Assembly: GCA_022828595.1 (NCBI GenBank)
Contig: JAKGHH010000002.1
Span: forward strand, 106,017,254-106,081,253
Origin: Nelumbo lutea
Taxonomy: Eukaryota > Streptophyta > Magnoliopsida > Proteales > Nelumbonaceae
Direction: 5' to 3'
DNA: 64,000 nucleotides
In this document: positions 23,097 through 34,425 of the stretch, in pieces
Position numbering within the stretch: position 1 is the first letter of the stretch
Layout of the letters: each line of letters opens with the position of its first letter
Notes under the pieces: model-generated
Database searches by the model: none
Seen by the model: the letters and a program-made list of their open reading frames with translations, nothing else
Told to the model about the DNA's origin: nothing
Position numbers and translations under genes: made by a program

Positions 23097-24308
23097 TTAT
23101 ACCATATACAGATTTTTTGAGGTACATACTAAAGAATGATCACTGCAATATCTAGGAGGAGGCTTCATGTAGACTGTCTCCTTTAACTGACCATGAAGAA
23201 ATGCATTTTTCACATCAAGCTGGCATATGGTCCAAGATTGAGCAGCAATCACTGCTAAAGGAACACGGACTATGGTGATCTTTGCAACAGGAGTAAAGGT
23301 TTGTTCATAGTCAATACCATACTCTTGAATATATCCTTGTGAAACTAAATGTGCCTTGTATCGATTAAGAGATCCATCAGAATTCAACTTAATGTTGTAA
23401 ACCCAACGATTCCCAACAATGGATGTATCTGGAGAAACATGCACAAGATCCCAAGTGTCATTTTCATGTAAAGCATGAATCTCTGCATCCATGGTTTCCT
23501 TCCAATGAGGGCTACTATTAGCTTCCTGGTAGGAGCGGTGAGCATCTATGGAGGATAGGATAGTAGATAAAGAACTATGGTTTGAAGGAAAACCATAGCA
23601 GTCAAGAGGTTTAAATATACAAGTAGAACAACGAAGAGGAACAAGAGTATGAAGAGTGTCTGAAGTAGAGGTATCACTTATAGGAGCAGTGGTAGGATGA
23701 TGATCTGAACTCGGAGGAAGGAAAGTCACTGGCGTAGGGGCTAGAGCACGTAACTGTGTGTGAGAGAAGATGAGAGTCCTTCTCAGCAGAAGGAGGTTGA
23801 GCATCCTGTGAATCAAAGTTTGACTAAATAGAAACAAACGGTACAGACAACCTAGCAATTCTAGCAAAAATTGATATGTGCTCAAGGAAAACAACATTAC
23901 GTGATATACAAATGTGACGAATAGAAGGATCATAACAAAGAAGTCCTTTGTGGCTAGGATTATAACCCACAAAGGCACACATGACAGACTATGCAGACAA
24001 TTTAAAACGTTCATGAGAGGGAAGATGAAAAAGCACACACATCCAAAGACATGAAGCATAGATAAATCTAGAGAACAACCAAATAACTTTTGAAAGGGAG
24101 ACATATTACCATGAACTGAGGAAGGAATATAGTTGATAAAAAACACAGTTGTACTGACTGCCTCTACCCAAAAGGAAGGTGGAGTATGGGACTCCTGCAA
24201 TAATGTCCTCACAACACTAAGGATATGTCCATTCTTGCGCTCGACCACACCATTTTGTTGAGAAATATTTTGACAACTTCGTTGCACTTGTATTTCATGA
24301 TTCTTCAA
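23097..24308 (-). pseudogene. Copia 1 integrase C-terminus and reverse transcriptase N-terminus
   Basis: A 403-residue open frame. Residues about 15-60 give SQQNGVVERKNGHILSVVRT, the end of the integrase core. The middle is a low-conservation linker. Residues about 275-403 give the start of reverse transcriptase (NRWVYNIKLNSDGSLNRYKA, then GIDYEQTFTPVAKI, then QLDVKNAFLHGQLKETVYM). The frame ends before the YVDD motif, which lies beyond a stop. It is a remnant of the pol polyprotein. Confidence 0.85.
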
Positions 24309-24327
24309 ATAGGATAAAAAATTTCCA

Positions 24328-25137
24328 TCAGTGTATTATTCTCTTGAATCTGAATGGAGAATACACACTTATGATTGAAACCGAACCCACACCATAGCAT
24401 GAAAACAACTTAAATGTTGGGAATACCTCAAACTTGTGGTGGAGAAAGTATATCCATGTGTACCTGGTATAATCACCAACGAACGACAAAATATTTGTAT
24501 CCAAGCTGAGAAGAGATGGAAGTAGTCCATACATCACTATGTATAAGCTCGAAGGGAGAGGTAGCATGCTCAGATATGTGAGGAAAATATAAGGTAAGAC
24601 TCTTACTTAAGCAACAAGAAACACAAGATGTATCAAATGTGTGCAATGAAGGAACTTTATTCTTAATAAGGCAAGAATCAAACAAAAATTTTAATTTTTC
24701 AGAATGTAAATGACCCAAACGTTTATGCCATAAGTCCCAAACATTATTTCTATGATTCAGAAAGGTACTAGAAGTGGAGGAACTGAAAGAAACTAATGAT
24801 GCTACTGTTGAGGCTTCTCGAACTCCAATGCAAACAGATGGCCCAACCTACGTCCCTTCCCTTTCACCTTCCCAGTGTTCTGGTCCTGAATCAAACATTC
24901 ATCTTGAGAGAAAATGAGAATGCTACCTTCATTAATTAATTGGCCAACAAAAATCAAGTTTATAGTGAGATTAGGAACAAGAAGGGTGTTGGTAAGAGAG
25001 AAAGATGCAGTGGGTGAAAGTTTAAGAGATAAATCACTACTACCAATGATGTTTAACTTTTCACCATTGGCAGTAACAATATGTTTGTGAAGGTTTTTAG
25101 TAAAGTTACTTGGTTGGTTAGGGTAGGCTCCTGTCAT
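24328..25137 (-). pseudogene. Copia 1 protease-end, GAG-pre-integrase and integrase start, broken
   Basis: Three overlapping frames. 24802-25137 has SFSLTNTLLVPNLTINLIFV, matching the region after the copia protease. 24473-24718 begins MGHLHSEKLKFLF and contains CVSCCLSK, matching the GAG-pre-integrase zinc-binding region, followed by PFELIHSDVWTTS. 24328-24567 continues the integrase (SFVGDYTRYTWIYFLHHK). The frames are separated by shifts. Confidence 0.75.
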
Positions 25138-26192
25138 GTGGTTGATAGCTCCAGAGTTAATGATCCAAATATGAGAAGGAGAAGCACAATAACTGAAAAA
25201 CTCACCAGATAAGACAATAGTAGAAAGAGCAGAAGGAATAGCAAATGTTACCAGTTGTCAAATGTTTTTCTCAACCATAGATGCCCATGAATCACCTTTA
25301 ACAAAAGAATTGCCATTACTGGAGGCCATTTCAGTAAGAAAACAATAGTCCAGGCACAAGGATACCAGAGACAACCAAATTCAGCAATCAAGAACTCAAG
25401 ATGACAGTCCAAAAAAGGCATGTTTTTAAGACTGTCGAGTCTAAGTCCTTTCAAATATGAATATGAAGTCTAAATCAAATAAATGGGAGACAAGAAAACC
25501 CTAGGACAACACCAGATCTAGGGTTGTAAGTTGATCGAGTCAGCCGATTGAGAGAAATATGTGATTTACCAACACATTAGATTTCTTCTTCATGAACAGA
25601 GAGGTATCTTATGCTGATTGAGGCAGTCCTTAAAAACTCCAAACCAGAAACTAAGTGTAGGGTTAAGGAGAGCTTGAGAGAACCCTCCGATTTGGAGAGA
25701 AAAACTGAAATCACAAGTTGGTGTTGAAGGCCTGAAGTCCAAAAAAAGGTTGCAGTCTAAAAATTGAAACTGTACAGTGCTGCCACCCCAAGAAGAATAT
25801 CAGAACTCCTTCGAAAACTTCACCAAATCAGATGTTGTTTGTATGTGGAATAGATCAGGTCTAGGTGACACTAGATTTGAAGTCCAAAGTTGTTGCAGTC
25901 CAAAAAAGGAAACTGTACAGTGTTGCTGCCCCAAGAAGAAGATCAGAACTCCTTAAAAAATTTCACCAAATTAGATGTTGTTTGTAGGGAGAATAGATCA
26001 GGTCTAGGTGACACCAAATTTGAAGTTTGGCCTCAAGCCAATGTCTTCCAAGAAAGATCTAAAGAAATCTCTCATGCGGGTTACGCAAAGAAGAAAAATC
26101 AGAAAAGGGTTGATCAAGACAGCCCTAATACGACAGGTTTATTGCTTCTAGTAAGGTTCAAGAGAGCGAGAAAATAGATCAGAGAGAAACAT
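25138..26192 (-). other. Copia 1 leader region lacking gag
   Basis: Between the protease-like piece and the primer site, where gag should be coded, only short unrelated frames exist. Two imperfect direct repeats are present: GTACAGTGCTGCCACCCCAA at 25772 and GTACAGTGTTGCTGCCCCAA at 25914, each followed by AGATCAGAACTCC-like and GGTCTAGGTGACACCA-like text. This element looks gag-deleted and would need gag supplied in trans. Confidence 0.6.
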
Positions 26193-26204
26193 GCTCTGAT
26201 ACCA

Positions 26205-26430
26205 TGTCAAAACTCTTGGCCGAATAGAGAAAAGAACAAGAATAATCTTAGAGGTGTCAAGAATGAATGACCCCCACCTCAAAGAGTCTCTTATATATTA
26301 AAAGATATGTACAATTACAAGAATGCCCATATAGGGCTAAAAGAGAAAAGGAGAATAAGATGTAAAAGTAATATACAACGAGGACTATACTAATAAGGTA
26401 CATCAAGTTTTATAATCTCTAGAGTTAACA
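26205..26430 (-). repeat. Copia 1 LTR (5' LTR in element orientation)
   Basis: Starts TGTCAAAACTC directly beside the primer-binding site. The same LTR sequence recurs at 32188-32410 because it lies inside the segmental duplication. The outer end, near GAGTTAACA, is not precisely defined. Confidence 0.75.
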
Positions 26431-26595
26431 TCTCTCAAATAATCTTTGGGCCCAATTCATATTAAGTTGAATGTTTCCTGAGTAACCCAAGGTATTGGCT
26501 TGGTGGATATTCAAACTAAATTTTGTTGTAGAAAAAGAAGGTTTTGTAGAGTTTGCACAAAGTTTCAAAATGTTGTAGAAACATGCAAAAAATTG

Positions 26596-27360
26596 CAATG
26601 TTTTTGAACCGTCGTTGACCCGGACAGTTGGCCCGTTTGGACCAAAAACCATTTAGGTGATCAGTTCTATTTTACCCCAAACCCGGTCTTTAGTTAAAAA
26701 CCACTGAACTAGTCAACAAACTAATGACCTGGAAAGTTTGACCATTGAACTGTTCAACCTAGAGAATGGTTTGTGGTTTATTAAGTTAGAGCAAGAATGA
26801 AAAGAGAAGATCTCTCATATCTGAGATCTACTGAAGAGAGAGATCAGTTGAGGGATGTGTGAGACAGTGAGAGAGATTTGGGAGAGCAAGCTAGATTCTA
26901 GATGACAGATCTAAGATAGAGAGAGAGAGAGAGAGAGATTTGAGACCGAGAGAAATCTCAGATCTACTTTCATCCACAACTATAGTTCGCCATCGCCATT
27001 GTCGTCATTGTTGTCGTCACTATTTCCACTATATGTCACCATCATCATCGCTGCTACAACTTGTAAGTGACCTCTTCCTCTTCTTCCTTCTTCTTCTTCT
27101 TCTCTCTCCCTCTTTCTCTCTCCTCTCTCTTCTAAACTCTCTCAGCCATCAGAAGCTTCTCACATCTCTCTCATTCTCAAACAGTCAAACCCTTTTTCTC
27201 TTGTATTTGTATACATTTTACCCTAACATTCCAATCTAACGGGTAAGATGATGTATCATCAATTACAATATTTAAACCGTTTGACCTGGACGGTCAAACC
27301 ACTAACCTAGAAACTGGTGGCTAGAATGGTTCCGTTTCTAGCTTGGTTTTTAAGACCTTG
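26596..27360. mobile_element. hAT-like non-autonomous element (unit A copy)
   Basis: Starts CAATGTTTTTGAACC and ends so that its complement starts CAAGGTCTTAAAAACC, the same terminal pattern as the complete copy at 63380-63682. It is longer because it contains GA and CT tracts and a gene-like TTTCATCC/CATCGCC stretch. Target duplications are unclear. The duplicated counterpart is at about 32637-33410. Confidence 0.6.
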
Positions 27361-27511
27361 GAAAAAGTGAACATGTAGAAAGTTTCAAGAACTTTGTAAA
27401 TCCTAATAGAGAAAAGCAGAAATTGTGATCACATTAAGGAGGTTAACTTTTCCTTCAAATTTGAGTTCAATCTAGTTAAGCAGAAACAATGTTTCATTGA
27501 TTATTATTAAG

Positions 27512-27640
27512 GGAAAACTCCTAATCAGTACCCTATACTTTGGGCTTAGTGCCACTTTGGTCTCCAAACTTTAAAACACTATATTTCAATACCCAAACTT
27601 TCAAAACATGTTAATCTAGTACCTGCCTTTAACCAACTAT
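27512..27640. repeat. Terminal fragment related to the 7481 fold-back family
   Basis: GGGAAAACTCCTAATCAGTA followed by CCCTATACTTTGGGC and CACTTTGGTCTCCAAACTTT matches the outer arm of 7481-8036. No second arm was found. The same fragment is at about 33555-33685 in unit B. Confidence 0.6.
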
Positions 27641-27789
27641 AGAGATTGTGTATACCAGTGGTGCAATCGTTGCCAATGGATGGAAGACTAGGGGAGAGTT
27701 TAGAGCGAAGGAGGCAAGGAGAGTGAGAAAGAAAGAGGGGAGCATAGAGTGCATCAAAAATCAAATAATGACAAAAAGATTCTGCTAGG

Positions 27790-27945
27790 CGGAGTTCACA
27801 TATGCGACCCACAAGTGTCCCACAACACACCCCAACCGTGTATTGAGAACATTTCTCGTGCTTAACATTAGAAGATGCTCGTAGTACACAATTGAGATGT
27901 GCTATTGGGGCACTTGTGGGGTGCTGATGTAAATTCGGCTGGGCG
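27790..27945. repeat. Small inverted-repeat MITE
   Basis: CACAAGTGTCCCACAACACA on the left folds back on GGGGCACTTGTGGGGTGC on the right, around GTGTATTGAGAACATTTCTC. Related elements: 14615-14770, 33845-33990 and 51285-51410. Confidence 0.5.
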
Positions 27946-28629
27946 GGTGTTCAAATTTTTATAAAATAATAAATTATTCATTTTGAGCCAAAATGGCCAT
28001 TAACTATTAGCTTTCCACTCCTTCATGATGGGGTGGATTGTTATTGGCCCTTGTAGAGTTTTTTTCTACAACCACTATGCACATGATGTGAATTCTGTTT
28101 GATAGTGATAATAAATCTGAGGGCAAATTTCTTAAATTACCTATTATCTTATGGTTTGTTAATTGACTAACTTTATTCTTATTGTTACATGTCTTCAAAT
28201 ACTCATAATGTTTCTAAAAATTGATAATCATAGTTAATTGCTAACAAAAAAAAAATAAAAACAAAATGTTGAATTTGCCCTTCGCTATTCCTCAACTTTT
28301 CAAAATAAAACCCATATGATAAAAAACTCTATCCCGTATTGTTTCTACAATTGTCTAACTCTATATGGTGATAGGATAGAAGGTAGAAGTGCGTAATCAA
28401 CTATTTGTTAAGGGTCTTCAAATGAATAAATATATATGGCACTCCTTTGATTTTTATTGAACATGATGGTGATGACGATGACAATGACAATGCAGAACCT
28501 AGTCATGAAAGTCAGGAATTTGTTTCATAGAAACTTGATGTAACCGTTTTCGGCCACGTACCAATGTTTTGTAATGTAAAATTTTTTGGCTAAGTACCTT
28601 GTCATTTGACCTGGTGGTGGCGTGCCTTA

Positions 28630-29164
28630 GTGATGAGCTACTTGGTGGTGAACTGCCTACTGGCGAACTGCTTGGTGGAGAACTGCCTGGGGGCGAACTG
28701 CCTGGTGGCGAACTGCCCGGTGGCGAACTGTCTGGTGGCGAGCTGCCTGGTGGCGAACTACCTGGTGGTGAACTGTCTGGTGGTGAGCTGCCTGGTGGCG
28801 AACTGCATGGTGGCGAACTGCCCGGTGGCGAACTGCTCGGTGGCAAACTGCCTGGTGGTGAACTGCCTGGTGGCGAGCTGCTCGGTGGCGAACTGCCCTG
28901 TGGTGAACTACCTGGTGGCGAGCTGCTCGGTGGTGAACTGCCTGGAGGCAAACTGCCCGGTGGCGAATTGCTCGGTGGCGAACTGCCTGGTGGTGAGCTG
29001 CTCGGTGGTGAACTGCCAGGTGGCGAACTGCCCGGTGGCGAGCTGCTCGGTGGCGAACTGCCTGGTGGCGGACTGCCCGGTGGCGAACTGCCCGGTGGCG
29101 AACTGCCTGGTGGCGAGCTGCTCGGTGGCGAACTGCCTGGCGGAGAGCTACCTGGTGGTGAACT
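28630..29164. repeat. 15-bp minisatellite array
   Basis: About 36 tandem copies of a 15-bp unit with consensus GGTGGCGAACTGCCT, varying mainly at GCCT/GCTC and GGCGAA/GGTGAG. Because 15 is a multiple of three, several frames stay open and translate as GGELP, CLVAN or SSPPG repeats. I do not call these genes: there is no conserved start, and the frames simply follow the repeat. The array sits exactly where unit A has lost the 5' part of the glycosyltransferase. Confidence 0.95.
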
Positions 29165-29287
29165 CCCTACTAGGCGGCCGGTGACTTAGAGAATGGTGGA
29201 GCTCCCTGGTGCGGCGCAATCCAACTGCCCTTAGCATGAGGTGGTCTTCTTTCCTTTGCAGGCAGTGAGAGCTAAGGGACCTGCGAG

Positions 29288-29751
29288 AGTGGCTGCCGGA
29301 CGGATTCGAAGAACGAATGAGAGAGAGCAATCAAGGGCTACTGATCCACAGATGGGCGCCTCAATTGGAAATTTTGTCACACAATTCTACTTGTGCATTT
29401 CTTAGCCATTGTGGTTGGAATTCAGTGCTGGAAAGTTTGAGCTAGGGTGTGCCGATAATAGGTTGGCCATTGGCTGCAGAGCAATTCTTTAACTCAAAAC
29501 TGTTGGAGGAGGAGATGGAGGTGTGCGTTGAAGTTGCAAGAGGGAATAGTTGCGAGGTTGGACACAAGCAGATTGCGAGCATGGTCGAATTGGTGATGGG
29601 TGGGACTGAGAAAGGGGAGAACCTAAGAAGGAAAGCCTGCGCAGTGAAGAAGATGATAGAGGACGCTGTCAATGATGATGAAAGTTACAAGGGCTCTTCT
29701 GTCAAGGCCATGGACGAATTTTTTTGATTTCTGTGGGAGGAAGGTTGAGTG
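29288..29751 (+). pseudogene. Truncated UDP-glycosyltransferase copy (UGT92A-like)
   Basis: Nearly identical to the last third of the intact gene at 35245-36696, joining at AGTGGCTGCCGGACGG. It retains most of the PSPG donor-binding box and the C-terminus, but has no start, no acceptor-binding domain and no catalytic histidine. Within the retained part, a CAG codon is changed to the stop TAG at 29443-29445, and the T run near 29720 has one extra T, shifting the last codons. It cannot make a working enzyme. Confidence 0.92.
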
Positions 29752-29867
29752 AGGAATTGCACAGTGTGCGAATACTAACTAGTCGTGCTCCCATTTCTGT
29801 AGGAGGAAGGTTGAGTGAGGAATTGCACAGTGTGCGAATACTAACTAGTCGTGCTCCCATTTCTGTA
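29736..29867. repeat. 66-bp tandem duplication after the UGT fragment
   Basis: Two perfect 66-bp copies (29736-29801 and 29802-29867), each starting GGAGGAAGGTTGAGTGAGGA. Unit B has a single copy at about 36681-36746, so this duplication arose in unit A after the segmental duplication or was lost from unit B. Confidence 0.95.
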
Positions 29868-32109
29868 GGAGGAAGCTTTTCGAACACATCTTCTGTTACT
29901 GTTATCGCAGCAATTCCTTGTGATCTCAGTAAAATGAGTCCAGATGAGCTACAAGCACTCCTTAATTGCTTAAAGACTTGCTTTCCATGTTCATCGCAAG
30001 TGAAAAAGGAAATGCTATTTATAGGTATGGAGAAAATAAGGTCATTGATAACTTGATATGAAAATCACCTATCCCTTTTATTTTTCTGTTTTCTTGGGCA
30101 AAAAGAGCAGAACTTATGTTAGCTCCTTAACAGATGATACATGTAATCCATTGAGGGTTAACAGATTAGTAAATTGGTTCCCCTGCTACATGTTAGTCGC
30201 TAATTGGTGAGCTAATACATTATGATGTCAATTTATATAGTATATTTGACGTATAGCAAAAAAGGCTTCAAGCTCCAGCACTGTCTCTGTACAGCTTGTG
30301 TTTCCAAATATATATAGCAGAAGATCTGGTGAAAATATGCAAAATAGCTAGTGCTTCACAAAAAATTGCTAGCTGTTTAATATTTTTCTTCTTGGCTTCC
30401 TGAAGACCCAGCATGATAGCTTGCCATTCAGCTTCAAATGGATTCTGATCTGAGACCCTGTGTCCTGATGTTGCTAGCTAGTATTTTTGCATGAATTTTT
30501 GATAATTCATATGAACTGGTAGCTCGAGTAGTACATATGAATTTTTGTGTCCTGTTAAAGTTAAAAAATTAAGACTTCAGACTGCTCATATGATTTGTCA
30601 ATAATTACCATACAGTATTAGGATAAGAATGGTGTTAGGTATTTTATCTAGCAATCACCCCTCACAGTGTGATATGTGTTGATATATAGGCCATTCCCTA
30701 GATGGATAGACAAGCTATCCGTTTCTATCATGTAATGGGAAGATGTAGCAAACTGATACTATCCATCATATGGGAGACTCTTATGATTCATGTGTTAGTA
30801 GTCCATAGCATTATGCCATCGCTTATCAAAGTTTTCCACAAGTAGTTTATCTAGTCAAAGTTTTCATCCTCTTCTTCTATTGTTACAGAGACAATTCACA
30901 AAATCATTAAAGATCTCATGCTGCTTTTCAATTCTTAACTGAGAAAAAGAAAATTGAGGGGGAGAAAACAACTATCAATATAGCTAAGAAAAAATAATGT
31001 AGCATCTTAGAAAAATTATGGTGAGACAATGAAATCAGAACCTAATCTGTAAAAAATTAATGTTAGGAGCAAACTGCTGTTTGGGATAGATTTGCTTTTC
31101 CAATGCTCTTTTATTTATGGTGGTTGATTAGCAAATGTTCTGCAAGAACCTAATAGGTTTGAAATTCAATTGCTATTTATGTTCTATAAGTTACTGCATA
31201 ATGTGGTATGAATTATTTCTGTATCATAGAATGTGACATATAGATATTTGACTTGATCTTACAAATGCACTTCATACACATCCACGAGAGAAAAATGAAA
31301 CATATATCACATTCCGACCACTTGGAAGCTTTCAGGGTTTCAAATTGATGGATAGAATACCCATCCAACAACTTTTAATCAATTTGTTACTTGTTTAGTT
31401 TCACAAAGTATATTGCTGGTTGGTGGTTAAAAGAGAAATTTATTCCTGAGCCACATACTGGTTTTATTGTAGTAAGTTTTGAAGGTGTTCATCACTAGAT
31501 AGGCAGTATGTTTTGAAGGTGTGATTACTAGGTAGGTAGTAAGTTCTGAAGCTGTTCATCACTAGGCAGGCAGTAAGATTTGAAGCATGTATTCATTGTT
31601 ATAAAGGAAAAAGGCTAGCAGGAATTTTTTTTCTCACATCAGATCAAATTTGACTCATAATAAGATACAGTTCTAATCAGATGTGTACCAAAGTCCGAAG
31701 AAAAACAAAGGAAAAATAGAGGAAAGAGGAAAATCTACTTTATGACAAAACAAAGACTTCATTTTAGAAGAACTCAAAACACATATAAAGATAGCTAAGG
31801 TTGGCACCTCTTTCTTTTTTATTTTTATACTTGACACAATTACTTTTAAGTAGGAAAAGAGTAGATCCATAGAGTCACACATAAGCTGGCACCTCTTTCT
31901 TATTTGATAGTTTTCAAGAAAATGTACACATATATAGTCACTCATTGGCAAGGTAGAAAAGTAACTGGTTTGGTGGATTTCTATCTTATCTGAATGCAAG
32001 GTTTTAGCCTGAATTCTTTTTCCTAGAACCATCGGGGGTCTTTTTGTTTTTTTGTTGAAGGATCATACATGTAATATTTTTACATAGGAGCAGTTTCTCA
32101 TTATGACAG
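29868..32109. other. Duplicated UGT 3' flank in unit A, no gene seen
   Basis: AT-rich sequence almost identical to 36747-38956. It begins with an exon-like open stretch (see 36747-36903), then lacks recognisable coding sequence. Two local repeats with GGCACCTCTTTCTT occur near 31804 and 31890. Confidence 0.5.
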
Positions 32110-32187
32110 AATACGACAGGTTTATTGCTTCTAGTAAGGTTCAAGAGAGCAAGAAAATAGATCGGAGAGAAACATGCTCTGATACCA

Positions 32188-32410
32188 TGTCAAAACTCTT
32201 GGCCGAATAGAGAAAAGAACAAGAATAATCTTAGAGGTGTCAAGAATGAATGACCCCCACCTCAAAGAGTCTCTTATATATTAAAAGATATGTACAATTA
32301 CAAGAATATCCATACGGGGCTGAAAGAGAAAAAGAGAATAAGATGTAAAAGTAATATACAACGAGGACTATACTAATAAGGTACATCAAGTTTTGTAATC
32401 TCTAGAATTA
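32188..32410 (-). repeat. Solo copy of the copia 1 LTR
   Basis: Starts TGTCAAAACTCTTGGCCGAA next to the primer-binding complement GCTCTGATACCA. It is not a true solo LTR formed by recombination within an element but a by-product of the segmental duplication, whose left breakpoint lies inside copia 1. Confidence 0.85.
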
Positions 32411-32636
32411 ACATCTCTCAAATAGTCTTTGGGCCCAATTCATATTAAGTTGAATGTTTACCGAGTAACCCAAGGTATTGGCTTGGTGGATATTCAAACT
32501 AAATTTTGTTGTAGAAAAAGAAGGTGTTAACTTCATCTTGTGCCAAAGTTGAACTTATCGAATAAAAACTTAATACATAAATGTAGAGTTTGCACAAAGT
32601 TTCAAAAATGTTGTAGAAACATGCAAAAAATTGCAA

Positions 32637-33410
32637 TGTTTTTGAATCGTCGTTGACCCGGACAGTTGGCCCGTTTGGACCAAAAACCATTTAGGTGATC
32701 AGTTCTATTTTACCCCAAACCCGGTCTTTAGTTAAAAACCACTGAACTAGTCAACAAACTAATGACCTGGAAAGTTTGACCATTGAACTGTTCGACTTAG
32801 AGAATGGTTTGCGGTTTATTAAGTTAGAGCAAGAATGAAAAGAGAAGATCTCTCATATCTAAGATCTACTGGAGAGAGAGATCAGTTGAGGGATGTGTGA
32901 GACAGTGAGAGAGATTTGGGAGAGCAGGCTAGATTCTAGATGACAGATTTGAGAGAGAGAGAGAGAGAGAGAGATCTGAGACCGAGAGAAATCTCAGATC
33001 TACTTTCATCCGGCACTATAGTTTGCCATTGCCATCGTCGTCATTGTTGCCATTACTATTTCCACTATATCTCACCGTCATCATTGCTGCTGCAACCTGT
33101 AAGTGACCTCTTCCTCTTCTTGCTTCTTCTTCCTTCTTCCTTCTTCTTCTTCTTCTCTCTCCCTCTTTCTCTCTCCTCTCTCTTCTAAACTCTCTTCGAA
33201 AGCTTCTCACATCTCTCTCATTCTCAAACAGTCAAACCCTTTTTCTCTTGTATTTGTATACATTTTACCCTAACATTCCAATCTAACGGGTAAGATGACA
33301 TATCATCAGTTACAATATTTAAACCGTTTGGCCTGGACGGTCAAACCGCTAACCTAGAAACTGGTGGCTAGAATGGTTCCGTTTCTAGGTTGGTTTTTAA
33401 AACCTTGGAA
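32637..33410. mobile_element. hAT-like non-autonomous element (unit B copy)
   Basis: Duplicate of the element at 26596-27360. Differences include a few substitutions and length changes in the CT tract near 33120-33180. Confidence 0.6.
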
Positions 33411-34425
33411 AAAGTGAACATGTAGAAAGTTTCAAGAATTTGTAAATCCTAATAGAGAAAAGCAGAAATTGTGATCACATTAAGGAGATTAACTTTTCCT
33501 TCAAATTTGAGTTCAATCTAGTTAAGCGGAAACAATGTTTCATTGATTATTATTAAGGGAAAACTCCTAATTAGTACCCTATACTTTGGGCTTAGTGCCA
33601 CTTTGGTCTCAAAACTTTAAAACACTATATTTCAATACCCAAACTTTCAAAACATGTCAATCTAGTACCTGCCTTTAACCAACTATAGAGATTGTGTATA
33701 CCAGTGGTGCAATTGTTGCTGATGGATGGAAGATTAGGGGAGAGTTTAGAGCGAAGGAGGCAAGGAGAGTGAGAGAAAGAAAGAGGGGAACATAGAATGC
33801 ATCAAAAATCAAATAATGACAAAAAGACTCTGCTAAGAGGAGTTCACATATGCGACCCACAAGTGTCCCACAACACACCCCAACCGTGTATTGGGAACAT
33901 TTCTCGTGCTTAACATTAGAAGATGCTCCTAGTACACAATTGGGATGTGCTATTGGGGCACTTATGGGGTGCACATGTAAATTCGGCTGGGCGGGTGTTC
34001 AAATAATAAATTATTCATTTTGAGCCAAAATGGCCATTAACTATTAGCTTTCCACTCCTTCATGATGGGGTGGATTGTTATTGGCCCTTGTAGAGTTTTT
34101 TTCTTCAACCACTATGCACATGATGTTAATTCTGTTTGATAGTGATAATAAATCTGAGGGCAAATTTCTTAAATTTTATCTTATGGTTTGTTAATTCTTC
34201 GCTATTCCTAAACTTTTCAAAATAAAACCCATCTGATAAAAAACTCTATCCCGTATTGTTTCTACAATTGTCTAGAAGGTAGAAGTGCCTAATCAACTAT
34301 TTGTTAAGGGTCTTCAAATGAATAAATATATATGGCACTCCTTTGATTTTTATTTAACATGATGGTGATGACAATGACAATGCAGAACCAAGTCATGAAA
34401 GTCAGGAATTTGTTTCATAGAAACT

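Larger units (their letters stand above)
21800..26430 (-). mobile_element. Ty1/copia retrotransposon 1 (minus strand)
   Basis: Left LTR 21800-22010 (TGTCAACACTC to TTTCCACA) and right LTR from 26205 (TGTCAAAACTC) to about 26430 share long identical blocks such as GAGGTGTCAAGAATGAATGA. Just inside the right LTR, 26193-26204 is the complement of TGGTATCAGAGC, the initiator-methionine tRNA primer site. Just inside the left LTR, CCCCCTTCAAAC complements a polypurine tract. The order from right to left on the minus strand is protease-like, GAG-pre-integrase, integrase, reverse transcriptase, RNase H, as expected for copia. The 25240-26190 stretch has no gag reading frame. The right LTR edge is uncertain and no target duplication was found. 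Confidence 0.85.
26127..32109. repeat. Segmental tandem duplication, unit A (truncated)
   Basis: 26127-28535 matches 32110-34425, and 29288-about 32080 matches 36233-38956, in the same order and orientation with very few differences. Between the two matching blocks unit A has 752 bp of minisatellite DNA, where unit B has about 1.8 kb holding the glycosyltransferase promoter and most of its coding region. Unit A ends AGGAGCAGTTTCTCATTATG then ACAGAATA and runs straight into unit B at CGACAGG. Confidence 0.9.

Noticed and set aside
28606..29184. Long open frames over the 15-bp minisatellite on both strands
   Set aside because: A 15-bp period keeps frames open by itself; no conserved start, domain or codon bias was seen.
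29724..30056. Frame with two exact 22-residue repeats after the truncated glycosyltransferase
   Set aside because: The repeat is the 66-bp DNA duplication in 3' flanking sequence; the start codon lies in the shifted end of the pseudogene.
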